Below, piece after piece: positions 17,886 to 26,151 of a stretch of DNA of 64,000 nucleotides. The stretch covers positions 62,001 through 126,000 of the forward strand of contig JAOAUC010000040.1 of NCBI GenBank assembly GCA_030157785.1. Direction: 5' to 3'. The notes beneath the pieces are model-generated. The model had not been told where the DNA came from, did not search any database, and saw only the letters and a list, made by a program, of their open reading frames with translations. Within the stretch, counting starts at the first letter, position 1; each line of letters begins with the position of its first letter. The stretch is from Zoogloea oleivorans (lineage in GTDB: Bacteria; Pseudomonadota; Gammaproteobacteria; Burkholderiales; Rhodocyclaceae). Both the position numbers and the translations under genes were made by a program.

Positions 17886-18596
17886 TCACTCGGCTGCGCC
17901 GATGGTGAGGCTGACTTCGCCGACTTTGTCGATGGAGCCGGTGATCTTGTCGCCGGTTTTGACCGCGCCGACGCCTTCCGGGGTGCCGGTGTAGATCAGG
18001 TCGCCGGGTTCCAGGTGGTAGAACCTCGACAGATCGGCAATGATTTCCGGGATGTTCCAGATCAGCTTGGAGAGATCGGACGATTGCCTGGTCTCGCCAT
18101 TCACCGACAGGCTGATGGCGCCGCTGTCGAGCACGCCCAGCTCGCCAATCGGCACGATCTCGCTGCAGACGGCGGATTTCTCGAAGTCCTTGCCCAGATC
18201 CCACGGACGACCGGCTTCGCGGGCCACCAGTTGCAGGTCGCGGCGGGTCATGTCGAGGCCGGCGGCGTAGCCGAAGATCATCCCGGCCGCGTCGGCTTCG
18301 GAGACGCGGAAGCCGCTGGCGCCGATGGCGACGACGAGTTCCATTTCGAAGTGGTAGTTGTTGGTGCCGGTGGGGTAGGGCACGGTTTCACCGGACTGGA
18401 CCAGGGTCGAGTTGGCCTTGGTGAAGTAGAAGGGGCTGGAGGTGGACTTGTCCACCGGCCGGCCCATTTCAACGGCGTGGGCGTGGTAGTTGCGGCCGAC
18501 GCAGAAGATGCGCTTCACCGGCAGGCGGGCTTCGCTGCCGCGCACGGGCAGGGAGAAAACCGGCTGCGGATTCCAGAGGTAGGTCTGTTGGGTCAT
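17886..18596 (-). CDS. nagK: Fumarylpyruvate hydrolase
   Basis: A 236-residue member of the fumarylacetoacetate hydrolase family. Key segments are IFCVGRNYHAHAVEMGRP, the metal-binding NYHFEMELVVAIG, and GDLIYTGTPEGVGAVKTGDKI near the end. It splits fumarylpyruvate into fumarate and pyruvate. The ATG at 18596 has an AAAAGGA site; longer starts upstream add an unconserved arginine-rich tail. Third gene of the nagX-I-K-L operon. Confidence 0.92.
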   Translation of the reverse strand: MTQQTYLWNPQPVFSLPVRGSEARLPVKRIFCVGRNYHAHAVEMGRPVDKSTSSPFYFTKANSTLVQSGETVPYPTGTNNYHFEMELVVAIGASGFRVSEADAAGMIFGYAAGLDMTRRDLQLVAREAGRPWDLGKDFEKSAVCSEIVPIGELGVLDSGAISLSVNGETRQSSDLSKLIWNIPEIIADLSRFYHLEPGDLIYTGTPEGVGAVKTGDKITGSIDKVGEVSLTIGAAE

Positions 18597-18639
18597 GGTT
18601 TTTCCTTTTGAATGGGGCTGTTGGCGTTGGGTGTGGGCT

Positions 18640-19695
18640 TCAGCCACGGTTCTCGAAGACGCCGAGCTTGCGGTGCAGCGGGCTCTCGTCGGCAATGAAA
18701 ACGAAGGCCGGCGCATCGGCGGACGGGTTCGTCAGGCTCACCGGGGTGTAGCCCGGGGCGCAGCAGGTGTCACCTTCGGCAAGGCTGAAGTGCTGTTCGT
18801 CGATGCTGATCTTGACGCCGCCTTCAATCAAGTGGAAGACCATCGCGGGCGAGCGCACCGGCAGCCTGAGGGTCTGGCCGGGGCGCAGCATCAGGGCGTA
18901 GAAGCCGAGGATGTTCTGCGCATCGCCGCCGGTTTCCGGATTGACGTAGGTGAGCTGGACGGCTTCGACATCCGATTCGTCGGCGGCCAGCGATTCCAGC
19001 GCGGCGCGGGCTTCGGCCCATGGGTAGTGCAGCATCGGGTAGGCCTTGCCGGCGCGCTCGAAGATCGGTGTCGGCACCAGGCCGCCACGGGCGTAGGACT
19101 TGGCGCCCTGGCCGGGCTTGACGGTCTGGCTCGGGCCTTCGAGGTGGTAGGAGGCTTCCACGTAGTACACCAGCGGCAGGTCGAGTACGTCCAGCCACAC
19201 CACCGGCTGGTCGCCTTCGTGGCCGTGTTCGTGCCACAGGCCGGTGGGGGTGAGGATCAGGTCGCCGCGGCGCATCGGGCATTTTTCGCCATCGACGGTG
19301 GTGTAGGCGCCTTCGCCTTCGACGATCATGCGGATCGCGTTCGGGGTGTGGCGATGCGGGGGCGCCAGCTCGCCGGGCAGCAGCAATTGCATGCCCAGGT
19401 ACATGGCGGCGCTGGCCTGCATTTTTTCGAGGCCGTGGCCCGGGTTGGCGAGCACCAGCACGCGGCGCTCGGCCTTTTCGATGGGGGTCAGTTCGCCGGC
19501 CTTCAGCAGCAGCGGGCGCAGGGTCTTGTAGGGCCAGTGGATGGCGCGGGTGTTGGGCCGCGGCTTTTCCGGCGGCAATACGGCACGCAGGCTGGGCCAC
19601 AGGGGGACCAGGTTGTGCTGTTTCAGTTCGTCGCGGTAGTCCTGGGGCAGGTCTTCGAGACGGCCCAGGGTGTCAAAACGGCCATGATCTTGCAT
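18640..19695 (-). CDS. nagI: Gentisate 1,2-dioxygenase
   Basis: A 351-residue bicupin dioxygenase. The N-terminal cupin holds the iron ligands: PPHRHTPNAIRMIVEGEGAY (His114, His116) and GLWHEHGHEGD (about His155). A second, metal-free cupin follows at about residues 260-340. The enzyme opens gentisate between C1 and C2 to give maleylpyruvate. The ATG at 19695 is preceded by AAGGAATTCCCCA; the frame is open further upstream but those codons overlap nagX. It lies between the 3-hydroxybenzoate hydroxylase and the hydrolase. Confidence 0.95.
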   Translation of the reverse strand: MQDHGRFDTLGRLEDLPQDYRDELKQHNLVPLWPSLRAVLPPEKPRPNTRAIHWPYKTLRPLLLKAGELTPIEKAERRVLVLANPGHGLEKMQASAAMYLGMQLLLPGELAPPHRHTPNAIRMIVEGEGAYTTVDGEKCPMRRGDLILTPTGLWHEHGHEGDQPVVWLDVLDLPLVYYVEASYHLEGPSQTVKPGQGAKSYARGGLVPTPIFERAGKAYPMLHYPWAEARAALESLAADESDVEAVQLTYVNPETGGDAQNILGFYALMLRPGQTLRLPVRSPAMVFHLIEGGVKISIDEQHFSLAEGDTCCAPGYTPVSLTNPSADAPAFVFIADESPLHRKLGVFENRG

Positions 19696-19733
19696 TGGGG
19701 AATTCCTTGTGTGCGCTCGGGCGGTGGGCGTGA

Positions 19734-20936
19734 TCAGTCCTGGGTCAGGCAGTTGCCGACGTTCCAGCCGTACAGCCATTCCATGGCGTCGTAGAAACGA
19801 TCGGCCGTGCGGCCCTTCCACAGGGAGTTGCGCACCAGGCGCTCGACGCCCTTGGCATGGTAGAGGCGGCCCATCTCGCGCCCCGACAGCACGATGCGGG
19901 CGGTGCGGGTGATGCGCGAACGCTGGTACAGATCGAGGGCCTTGGTCCAGTCTTTGCCGGTGACGCGCAAGGCTTCGCCGAGGGTGACGGCATCTTCCAG
20001 CGCCATGCAGGCGCCTTGAGCCATGTACTGGGTAGTGGGGTGGGCGGCGTCGCCCAGCAGGGTGGCGCGCCCGAAGGTCCATTGGCCGATGGGTTCGCGG
20101 TCGGCGGTGGCCCAGCGCTTCCAGGTCTTGGGCAGGTCGATCAGCTGGCGGGCTTTCGGGCAGATGCCCTGGAAGTAGCTCTGCACTTCTTCCTTGCTGC
20201 CTTCGGTGACGCCCCATTCTTCGGTCTGGCGGCTGTGGAAGGTGACGACGATGTTGTACTGCTCGCCGCCGCGCAGCGGGTAATGCACCAGGTGGCAGTT
20301 GGGGCCGACCCAGATGCTGGCGGCGTTCCATTTCAGCTCGTCCGGAAAGTCGGCCTTGTCTACGACTGCGCGGTACACCACGTGGCCGGTGACCCGCGGG
20401 GGATCGCTCACGTATTGCTGGCGCACCACCGATTTGACGCCGTCGGCGCCGATCAGGGCAACGCCCCGGTAGGCCTTGCCGTGCTGGTCGTAAACGGTGA
20501 CACCTTCCTCATCCTGCTCGACGCGTTCGATGCGGGTGCTGGTCTGGAACTCGACCTTGCCGGTTTCCTGGGCACCTTCAAGCAGCGATAGGTGCACATC
20601 CACCCGGTGGATCACGGCATAGGGGTTGCCGAAACGCTTGCGGAAATTCTCGTCGGTGGGGATCTTGCCGACCTGGTATTCGTCGATGGCGTCGTGCATC
20701 ACCATGTAGTCGGTGAACACGGAACGGCTGCGCGCCTTGTCGCCTACGCCAAGTGCGTCGAAGGCGTGGAAGGCGTTGGGGCCGAGCTGTATGCCGGCGC
20801 CGATTTCACCGATTTCGGGGGCCTGCTCGAAAACCTTGACCTGAAAACCCTGGCGAACCAGGGCGAGGGCGGCGGCCAGACCACCGATGCCGCCACCGGC
20901 GACAAGAACAGGAAGCGAAGCGGAACTGGAAGTCAT
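19734..20936 (-). CDS. nagX: 3-hydroxybenzoate 6-hydroxylase
   Basis: A 400-residue FAD monooxygenase. It has the Rossmann motif VLVAGGGIGGLAAALALVRQG, the segment EIGAGIQLGPNAFHAFDALG, the DG motif LIGADGVKSVVRQ, and LLGDAAHPTTQYMAQGACMALEDA. It hydroxylates 3-hydroxybenzoate para to the existing hydroxyl, giving gentisate, using NADH and oxygen. First gene of the operon, with AAGGAGACGCT before ATG. The same fold also covers salicylate hydroxylases, but the neighbours nagI, nagK and nagL settle the assignment well. Confidence 0.9.
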   Translation of the reverse strand: MTSSSASLPVLVAGGGIGGLAAALALVRQGFQVKVFEQAPEIGEIGAGIQLGPNAFHAFDALGVGDKARSRSVFTDYMVMHDAIDEYQVGKIPTDENFRKRFGNPYAVIHRVDVHLSLLEGAQETGKVEFQTSTRIERVEQDEEGVTVYDQHGKAYRGVALIGADGVKSVVRQQYVSDPPRVTGHVVYRAVVDKADFPDELKWNAASIWVGPNCHLVHYPLRGGEQYNIVVTFHSRQTEEWGVTEGSKEEVQSYFQGICPKARQLIDLPKTWKRWATADREPIGQWTFGRATLLGDAAHPTTQYMAQGACMALEDAVTLGEALRVTGKDWTKALDLYQRSRITRTARIVLSGREMGRLYHAKGVERLVRNSLWKGRTADRFYDAMEWLYGWNVGNCLTQD

Positions 20937-20984
20937 AGCGTCTCCTTATTGGTGTATATGCAGTGTCAATGAGGAGAACTATTT

Positions 20985-20995
20985 CGTAAATATAT
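20985..20995. promoter_or_regulatory. CGTAAATATAT motif in the nag promoter
   Basis: Eleven bases identical, in the same orientation, to 13531-13541 in the liv/LysR region. Here it lies 49 bases upstream of the nagX start, in the AT-rich 20937-20996 gap that must hold the operon promoter. Both copies are upstream of a minus-strand operon. Confidence 0.45.
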
Positions 20996-20996
20996 G

Positions 20997-21938
20997 CTAT
21001 TGAATAGAGAGATTTCCAATTTTAGATAGAGGTGTGGCGTCGGGCATGCGCAGCAGGGCTTCGCCCATGCGGATCGGGCTGCCGTCCTGACGCCCGGGGC
21101 ACAGGGCAAAGCCCTTGGGAGCAAAGACGATGATCGTCGAGCCGTGTTCGAACCAGCCCATCTCCTGCCCTTTGCGAAAATCGGCCTGCGCAGGAATTTC
21201 GTTTGGCCCCTTGTAGCGGATGTGCAGCAGCACATCCAGCCAGTGCAGGCGGATGCTGGCGACGAGGATGGCCGCCACCGGCACCAGAGTGATCGGCGCG
21301 CCGCCGTCGGCAAGGCGGGTACGGATCACGGCCCGTTCGTTCTTGCAGTAGAGCTTCTCGACGCGCTTGAGGGCGACCGGATTGACGTTCCAGGTGTCGC
21401 CGGAAATGTAGGTGACATGCTCGACGCGCAGGTTGGCCGGCGCATGGAAGCGGTGATACATGCTCGACTTGAGACGCAGGGTGACGTAGCTGCCGTTCCG
21501 GTAGGTTTCTACCAGTGTCGGGTCGCCGAGCAGGTCGATGAGCGGGTAGGGCGCGCCCTTGGCTTGCAGCACATCGGTGCCGTCGATCTGCCCGCAGGCG
21601 CCGATGATGGCGTCGCAGGGGCTGCTGAGGACGGCCGGGTTGGTGTCGATGGGGCGGGCGCCGTCCTTCAGTTGCCGGGTGAAGCAGTCGTGCATGCTCT
21701 TGAAGCGGGTTTGCCTGGCTTCGGACAGATCCAGGTCGGCAAAGAGTCGCCAGACAGCGATGGAAAGTTTCGCCACGACGGGGTTCTCGATCTTGCTGAA
21801 TCTGCCCATGAAGCGGGTCAGCAGGGCACGGGGAATCCGGTTGGTGAGGAGGAAGTTGAGGTCTTCCTGGTTGCTGATGCGGGCGACGAGGCTTTTGATT
21901 TTCATGGCTTTGTAACCGGGGTCGGTTAAATCAGTCAT
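20997..21938 (-). CDS. Phosphatidylserine decarboxylase family protein
   Basis: A 313-residue protein of the proenzyme-type phosphatidylserine decarboxylase family. Features are the central PCDAIIGACGQIDG, SSMYHRFHAPANLRVEHVTYISGDTWNVNP with the catalytic-region histidines, and FEHGSTIIVFAPKG near the C-terminus. The serine of GST is the usual self-cleavage point that makes the pyruvoyl group. The motif is HGST here, not LGST. It would produce phosphatidylethanolamine at the inner membrane. The alternative start Met12 (21905) is possible; neither start has a good ribosome binding site. It may be a second paralogue for a special lipid, since its 5-prime end is 24 bases from a divergent aminotransferase gene. 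Confidence 0.82.
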   Translation of the reverse strand: MTDLTDPGYKAMKIKSLVARISNQEDLNFLLTNRIPRALLTRFMGRFSKIENPVVAKLSIAVWRLFADLDLSEARQTRFKSMHDCFTRQLKDGARPIDTNPAVLSSPCDAIIGACGQIDGTDVLQAKGAPYPLIDLLGDPTLVETYRNGSYVTLRLKSSMYHRFHAPANLRVEHVTYISGDTWNVNPVALKRVEKLYCKNERAVIRTRLADGGAPITLVPVAAILVASIRLHWLDVLLHIRYKGPNEIPAQADFRKGQEMGWFEHGSTIIVFAPKGFALCPGRQDGSPIRMGEALLRMPDATPLSKIGNLSIQ

Positions 21939-21962
21939 CTTTCAACTGTGGAGTGCTCACGC

Positions 21963-23618
21963 GTGGAAGATGCATTGGTATTGGCCGGGCTCGGGGCGCT
22001 TGTGCTGCCCGGTCTGGTTCTGAAGGCGAAGCGTCGGCTCGAGCTGTCGAAGGGCAAGCATCCGTCCCTTGCCGGGCATTCGAAGATGTCCCGTCGGGTA
22101 GCCAAGTTGCTGCCTTTTTACGAATACGACGAGTACGGCTTCTTCCGCTCTGATGACGCGCCGGAGGACGTGGCGGTGCGGCGCCGGGAGGGCTTTTTCC
22201 GATTGGCATCGGCCTACCGGGAGCGCTTTTCCCAAAGCGCGGCACTGACCGCCGAGGCGGCCGAGGGTGTGTCGGACATGCAGTTCACCGGCGCCTACCG
22301 GGTGCCCTTCCAGTACAGCCGCTTCGTGCGCCAGCACCTCAAGGGTGGCTCCTTCCTGCAGGCGTCGTCCGGTGTGACGGTTACCGATCTGGATGGCAAT
22401 GTCTTCTACGATCTGACCGGTTCCTACGGCGTCAACGTGTTCGGCTATGACTTCTACAAGGACTGCCTGGCCCGCGGCGCCGAACGGGTGAAGGATCTGG
22501 GTCCGGTGCTCGGCGCCTACCACCCGCTGCTGGCCAGCAACGTGCGGCGCCTGAAGGAAATCTCGGGGCTGGACGAGGTGTCCTTCCACATGTCGGGCAC
22601 CGAGGCGGTGATGCAGGCCGTGCGCCTGGCCCGCTACCACACCGGCCGGACCCACCTGGTGCGCTTCTGCGGCGCGTATCACGGCTGGTGGGGCGACGTG
22701 CAGCCCGGTGTCGGCAACCCGGTGGCGGCCAATCAGACTTACACGCTGAAGGACATGCACGCCGATGCGCTGCGTGTGCTGCGCCGCCGCAAGGACATCG
22801 CCTGCGTGCTGGTCAATCCGCTGCAGGCCCTGCACCCGAATGGCGGTGCGCCGGGGGATTCGTCGCTGGTCGATAGCGCCCGCAAGGCCGCTTTCGACCG
22901 GGCCGCCTACACGGCCTGGCTCAAAGAGCTGCGCGAGGTATGCACCGAGCGCGGCATCGTGCTGATTTTTGATGAAGTCTTCGTCGGCTTCCGGCTGGCT
23001 CGCGGCGGTGCGCAGGAATACTTCGGAGTGAAGGCCGACATGGTCACTTACGGCAAGACGCTTGGCGGCGGCATGCCGGTGGGCGTGGTGTGCGGCAAGC
23101 GGGCGCTGATGAAGCGTTTCCGCGACGACCGGCCGGCGGATATCTGCTTTGCCCGCGGCACCTTCAATTCGCACCCTTACGTGATGGGGGCAATGGCCGA
23201 GTTTCTGGCACGCATCGAGACGCCGGAAGTGCAGGCGCTGTATGCCGGACTGGAGCAAATCTGGAACAGCCGGGCGGCAAACTTCAATGCCCGGCTGAAG
23301 GCCGAAGGCCTGCCGGTTCAGGTGGCCAACGTGTCGTCGATATGGACAGTTTTCTACACTGAACCAAGCCGTTACAACTGGATACTCCAGTACTACCTGA
23401 GGTTGGAAGGTCTGGCCCTGAGCTGGGTTGGCACCGGCCGTTTCATCTTCAGCCTGAACTACTCGGATGCTGATTTTGAGGCAGTGCTGGAACGCTTTGT
23501 GGCCGCGGCGAAGAAGATGGAAGCGGATGGCTGGTGGTGGACCGACGGGACGCTCAGCAACAAGGGCATCAAGCGTCGCATCCTGAAGGAGATGCTGGTC
23601 CATCGTTTCCTGAAGTAA
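21963..23618 (+). CDS. Class III PLP aminotransferase with N-terminal membrane-like extension
   Basis: A 551-residue protein related to glutamate-1-semialdehyde aminomutases. It has FHMSGTEAVMQAVRLARYHTGR, FCGAYHGWWG, LIFDEVFVGFRLA, and the PLP lysine in TYGKTLGGGMPVG at about residue 365. The first about 100 residues are extra to the family: a hydrophobic segment (LVLAGLGALVLPGLVL), a basic stretch and FYEYDEYGFFRSD. True HemL proteins are about 430 residues, so this is probably not tetrapyrrole synthesis. The GTG at 21963 is chosen because GGAG precedes it by 9 bases. The substrate is unknown; adjacency to a lipid decarboxylase and a membrane protein suggests a lipid or membrane-linked amine. 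Confidence 0.82.
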   Translation: MEDALVLAGLGALVLPGLVLKAKRRLELSKGKHPSLAGHSKMSRRVAKLLPFYEYDEYGFFRSDDAPEDVAVRRREGFFRLASAYRERFSQSAALTAEAAEGVSDMQFTGAYRVPFQYSRFVRQHLKGGSFLQASSGVTVTDLDGNVFYDLTGSYGVNVFGYDFYKDCLARGAERVKDLGPVLGAYHPLLASNVRRLKEISGLDEVSFHMSGTEAVMQAVRLARYHTGRTHLVRFCGAYHGWWGDVQPGVGNPVAANQTYTLKDMHADALRVLRRRKDIACVLVNPLQALHPNGGAPGDSSLVDSARKAAFDRAAYTAWLKELREVCTERGIVLIFDEVFVGFRLARGGAQEYFGVKADMVTYGKTLGGGMPVGVVCGKRALMKRFRDDRPADICFARGTFNSHPYVMGAMAEFLARIETPEVQALYAGLEQIWNSRAANFNARLKAEGLPVQVANVSSIWTVFYTEPSRYNWILQYYLRLEGLALSWVGTGRFIFSLNYSDADFEAVLERFVAAAKKMEADGWWWTDGTLSNKGIKRRILKEMLVHRFLK

Positions 23619-23625
23619 AGAAAAC

Positions 23626-23655
23626 GCCCTTCCATCCCGAGGGGGATGGAAGGGC
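23626..23655 (-). terminator. Terminator between convergent genes
   Basis: A 13-bp perfect stem (GCCCTTCCATCCC and complement) with a 4-base loop. The T run lies on the minus-strand side, so it mainly ends the small membrane protein gene at 23668; it may also act on the aminotransferase message. Confidence 0.85.
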
Positions 23656-23667
23656 GCCGGGCCTTGA

Positions 23668-24261
23668 TCAGGCGTGCTGGCGGGACGCAATGCTGCGCAG
23701 CAGCAGGAGCGGGGCTTTGTGGTACAGCTTGATGTCGTGATACGGGTCGGTGAGGATCTTGGTGAACCAGACCAGGCCGGTCTGCACGTCGCGCAGGAAG
23801 AACAGATGCACGGTGCGGAAGAGCAGGCCGCCAACGCCGAGGGCCAGCCACATCTTGCCCAGATGGTCGATGTAGCCATCCATGTTGGTGTGGGCCTCGA
23901 AGAGGCCGAGCAGGGTCGGGTTGAGGTAGAGCGCGACCGGAATGAAAGCCCAGATGGACAGCAGCACGACCTTGCGCTTCAGGTTGTAGCCGACTTTCAC
24001 CGCTTCCTTGTATTCGTTGGAAACCTGGTTTTCCTCGTCGAAGCCCAGCGGCTCGAAGAAGAAATGGCCGGACTGGCGGGTCACCATCGATACCATCCAG
24101 CCGATCAGGGCGGCATTGACCGGATCGGAGAACATGAAGGCGTAAGCCGTCAGGAAGCTCAGCGCACTGATGAGGTGCAGGGTCTGGTTGACCAGGCTGT
24201 GATGGTAGAAGCGGTGGTCGTCCCACCGCTGGGTTTCAAGTGCGCGCAGAAAGTTCTTCAT
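23668..24261 (-). CDS. Small integral membrane protein, possibly Mpo1/DUF962-like
   Basis: A 197-residue protein with four predicted hydrophobic segments (about ISALSFLTAYAFMF, AALIGWMVSMV, VVLLSIWAFIPVALYL, LALGVGGLLFRTVHLFF). It is His/aromatic rich, with DDHRFYHHSLVNQ at the start and TRQSGHFFFEPLGF after helix 2. The Q-x-GH-x3-E pattern recalls the Mpo1/DUF962 fatty-acid dioxygenase family, but the match is by eye only. The ATG at 24261 has GGGAG 7 bases upstream. It faces the aminotransferase gene. Function unknown. The 24262-24455 gap upstream shows no gene. Confidence 0.75.
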   Translation of the reverse strand: MKNFLRALETQRWDDHRFYHHSLVNQTLHLISALSFLTAYAFMFSDPVNAALIGWMVSMVTRQSGHFFFEPLGFDEENQVSNEYKEAVKVGYNLKRKVVLLSIWAFIPVALYLNPTLLGLFEAHTNMDGYIDHLGKMWLALGVGGLLFRTVHLFFLRDVQTGLVWFTKILTDPYHDIKLYHKAPLLLLRSIASRQHA

Positions 24262-24455
24262 TACGTCTCCCAAGTTTGGCAATCAAGCCTTCAAGGCAAG
24301 ACTAAGAAGCGCGCGTTACCGGGCGGCTGCGGGAATGTTAAGGAATGGTGATCTCCGTGCTCCGGCCTGGTTTGCAGCCTTGTTAGGCTGGGGAGGAGGA
24401 GACAGTGGTTGCGGCGGCGGGGATTGATCGCCGCTGCTCAGTTGTTGAGGCGAGG

Positions 24456-25115
24456 CTATGCTGGGCCCTGCAGCTGAACAAACCAGAAGCCGAGGACGAC
24501 CGCAAGAATCAGGGCTGCCAGCGCACCGTGATTGCGCTTGATCAGATCCGGCCCCCGGCCGGGCAGACTTCCGCTGAACATGCGGGCGGCCAGATTTTGC
24601 CGACGCAGAAAGCTGCTGGTGAGGATCAGCAGCAAATGCCCCACCGCCATGACCAGCATGCCATTGCTGCTCAGTTCATGGAGCTCTTCCAGCCACTCTC
24701 CGCCGAGTTCCTCATAGACGGCATAGCCGCTAATGCCGGCGATGAGTGCGAAACCGAGGATCAGGACGGCGAACAGGGTGTTCAGCAGGTTCTGTGCAGC
24801 GGTGGGATTCAGCTTGCCGCTGCGAAGACTGCGCAGGAAGTCCGGCGCAGCGCGGAGTTTTGCCGCCCATGCTGACAGCCGGGTGTGACGCGGACCGATG
24901 AGGCCCCAGAGTAGGCGATGGACCACCAGACCGAGAATGGTGTAGCCGAGGCTCACATGCAGTAGGCGCCAGCGTTCGCTGTCGCCGCTCAGATAGGCGC
25001 CGACGAAGCTGAGGGCCAGCAGCCAGTGCACGACCCGGGTCGGTGCGTCCACCACCCGCCGGCTGGGCGGGGTGGCGGCGCCGGGCTCAGCGCGGGATGC
25101 GGATGCGGTGTTCAT
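24456..25115 (-). CDS. Cytochrome b561-type membrane protein
   Basis: A 219-residue prokaryotic cytochrome b561 / Ni,Fe-hydrogenase cytochrome b-like protein. It begins its core with RVVDAPTRVVHWLLALSFVGAYLSGD, the first haem-histidine helix, and has three further helices with candidate His ligands (LLHVSLGYTILGLVVHRLLWGLIG and LSSNGMLVMAVGHLLLIL). The ATG at 25115 lies inside the end of the preceding cytochrome gene (29-base overlap). It probably passes electrons from the quinone pool to the diheme cytochrome c and SHP protein encoded just upstream. Confidence 0.85.
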   Translation of the reverse strand: MNTASASRAEPGAATPPSRRVVDAPTRVVHWLLALSFVGAYLSGDSERWRLLHVSLGYTILGLVVHRLLWGLIGPRHTRLSAWAAKLRAAPDFLRSLRSGKLNPTAAQNLLNTLFAVLILGFALIAGISGYAVYEELGGEWLEELHELSSNGMLVMAVGHLLLILTSSFLRRQNLAARMFSGSLPGRGPDLIKRNHGALAALILAVVLGFWFVQLQGPA

Positions 25116-25590
25116 TGAAATCACCTTTCTCGGCTTGGGGGTGGCAGGCCGAGCAGTTCGCCGCACTCTTGATGGCAGGGCGCGCCCACGCGGCGGCTGG
25201 CACCTCGTCGTGCTTCTTGATGAACCAGCGGGAGCGGGTGATGCGGTCCTCGGGCGGCGTTTCACGGACGCGCTTGTAAGTGCCGGCATGGCTGCTCAGC
25301 CAGTCACTCACGGCGGCGGCCGTTTCGGTGTCGAGGGAGGCATCCGAGCCGAAATGGGTGGGCAGGGTGCGCATCAGGCGCCGCCAGGATTCGGCGGGAA
25401 GGAAGGCAGGCGGATAGGCGATGTGGCAGGAGGCGCATTCCTGTTGGTAGGCCGGCAGAAGAGGAAGCTGGCGGGCTTGTCGGTCGTCGTCTGCCCAGGC
25501 GGCGGTGGCCACCCCGAGGCCAACCAGCAGACCGAGCAGGTTCAGCAGACGCATGGCCTGACGGGAGATGAGATGAGGCATGTTTGGCAT
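25087..25590 (-). CDS. Diheme cytochrome c (DHC type)
   Basis: A 167-residue periplasmic protein with a Sec signal (LLGLLVGLGVATAAWA) and two haem sites, CASCH near residue 53 and CSACH near residue 147. The wide spacing and the DxETAAAVSDWLSSHAG segment match the diheme cytochrome c family found with SHP. It is known in Rhodobacter and Shewanella to exchange electrons with SHP. It lies 15 bases after the SHP gene and overlaps the cytochrome b561 gene. Confidence 0.88.
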   Translation of the reverse strand: MPNMPHLISRQAMRLLNLLGLLVGLGVATAAWADDDRQARQLPLLPAYQQECASCHIAYPPAFLPAESWRRLMRTLPTHFGSDASLDTETAAAVSDWLSSHAGTYKRVRETPPEDRITRSRWFIKKHDEVPAAAWARPAIKSAANCSACHPQAEKGDFNEHRIRIPR

Positions 25591-25605
25591 TGGCGTTCTC
25601 GTTGG

Positions 25606-26028
25606 TCAGGGCTTGAGGCTGAGCAGCCAGGCCAGCACGTCGGCCTTCTCGGCGGCTGTGCATTCCCGCGTCAGCACGTCCTTGCAGTTGCGCCGGAACC
25701 ACTTTTCGACTTTGGCGGGGTCGGTAAAACGCTCCGGGTTGAAGGCCGGTGCCAGCGGCGTAATGGCTTTTCCGGTCGAGGCATGTTTGCCGCCCTTGGT
25801 CGGGACGGCTCCGTGGCAGGAAGCACAGCTCCACTCGCCGCCATGAGTGTTGGTAAAGAACTGCTGCCCCCGGGACGGGGACGCGGGGGCTTGGGCCTGT
25901 CCGCTGTAAGTGGCTAACAGCTCTTGAGGGGTTGCGGCGTGGGCTGCCACAGCGAGGCAGGCCGAGGCCACCAGCAGGGCACGCGGCAGGTACTTGAATT
26001 GGTGGGTAGTCAGGTGTTTGGGCTGCAT
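25606..26028 (-). CDS. SHP-like monoheme cytochrome c (DUF1924)
   Basis: A 140-residue periplasmic cytochrome of the sphaeroides heme protein family. A signal peptide ends AAHA-ATPQELLATYSG; the single haem site is CASCHG in GGEWSCASCHGAVPTKGGKH. The later stretch WFRRNCKDVLTRECT holds an Asn next to a Cys, matching the region that supplies the unusual Asn sixth ligand and nearby disulfide in SHP. Such proteins bind oxygen or nitric oxide when reduced. The ATG at 26028 has AAGGAG upstream. First gene of the SHP-DHC-cytochrome b operon. Confidence 0.85.
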   Translation of the reverse strand: MQPKHLTTHQFKYLPRALLVASACLAVAAHAATPQELLATYSGQAQAPASPSRGQQFFTNTHGGEWSCASCHGAVPTKGGKHASTGKAITPLAPAFNPERFTDPAKVEKWFRRNCKDVLTRECTAAEKADVLAWLLSLKP

Positions 26029-26087
26029 GGCCTCTCCTTGGCGAGTGCCTGCATGCTCGGCGCTATTCCTTAATTCAACCTTAAGCA

Positions 26088-26136
26088 AAAAGCCCGGATC
26101 GGTCGGCTTGGTGATGGCCGTCCGATCCGGGCTTTT
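26088..26136 (-). terminator. Terminator of the ABC-DUF1854 operon
   Basis: A 15-bp stem, 26088-26102 (AAAGCCCGGATCGG region) with 26122-26136, about 16 bases beyond the DUF1854 stop, with a T run on the minus strand. Confidence 0.85.
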
Positions 26137-26151
26137 CCATGCCGCAAACGC

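Noticed and set aside
21963-23618. HemL, glutamate-1-semialdehyde aminomutase
   Set aside because: About 120 residues longer than HemL with a hydrophobic N-terminal extension and in a lipid-type context.
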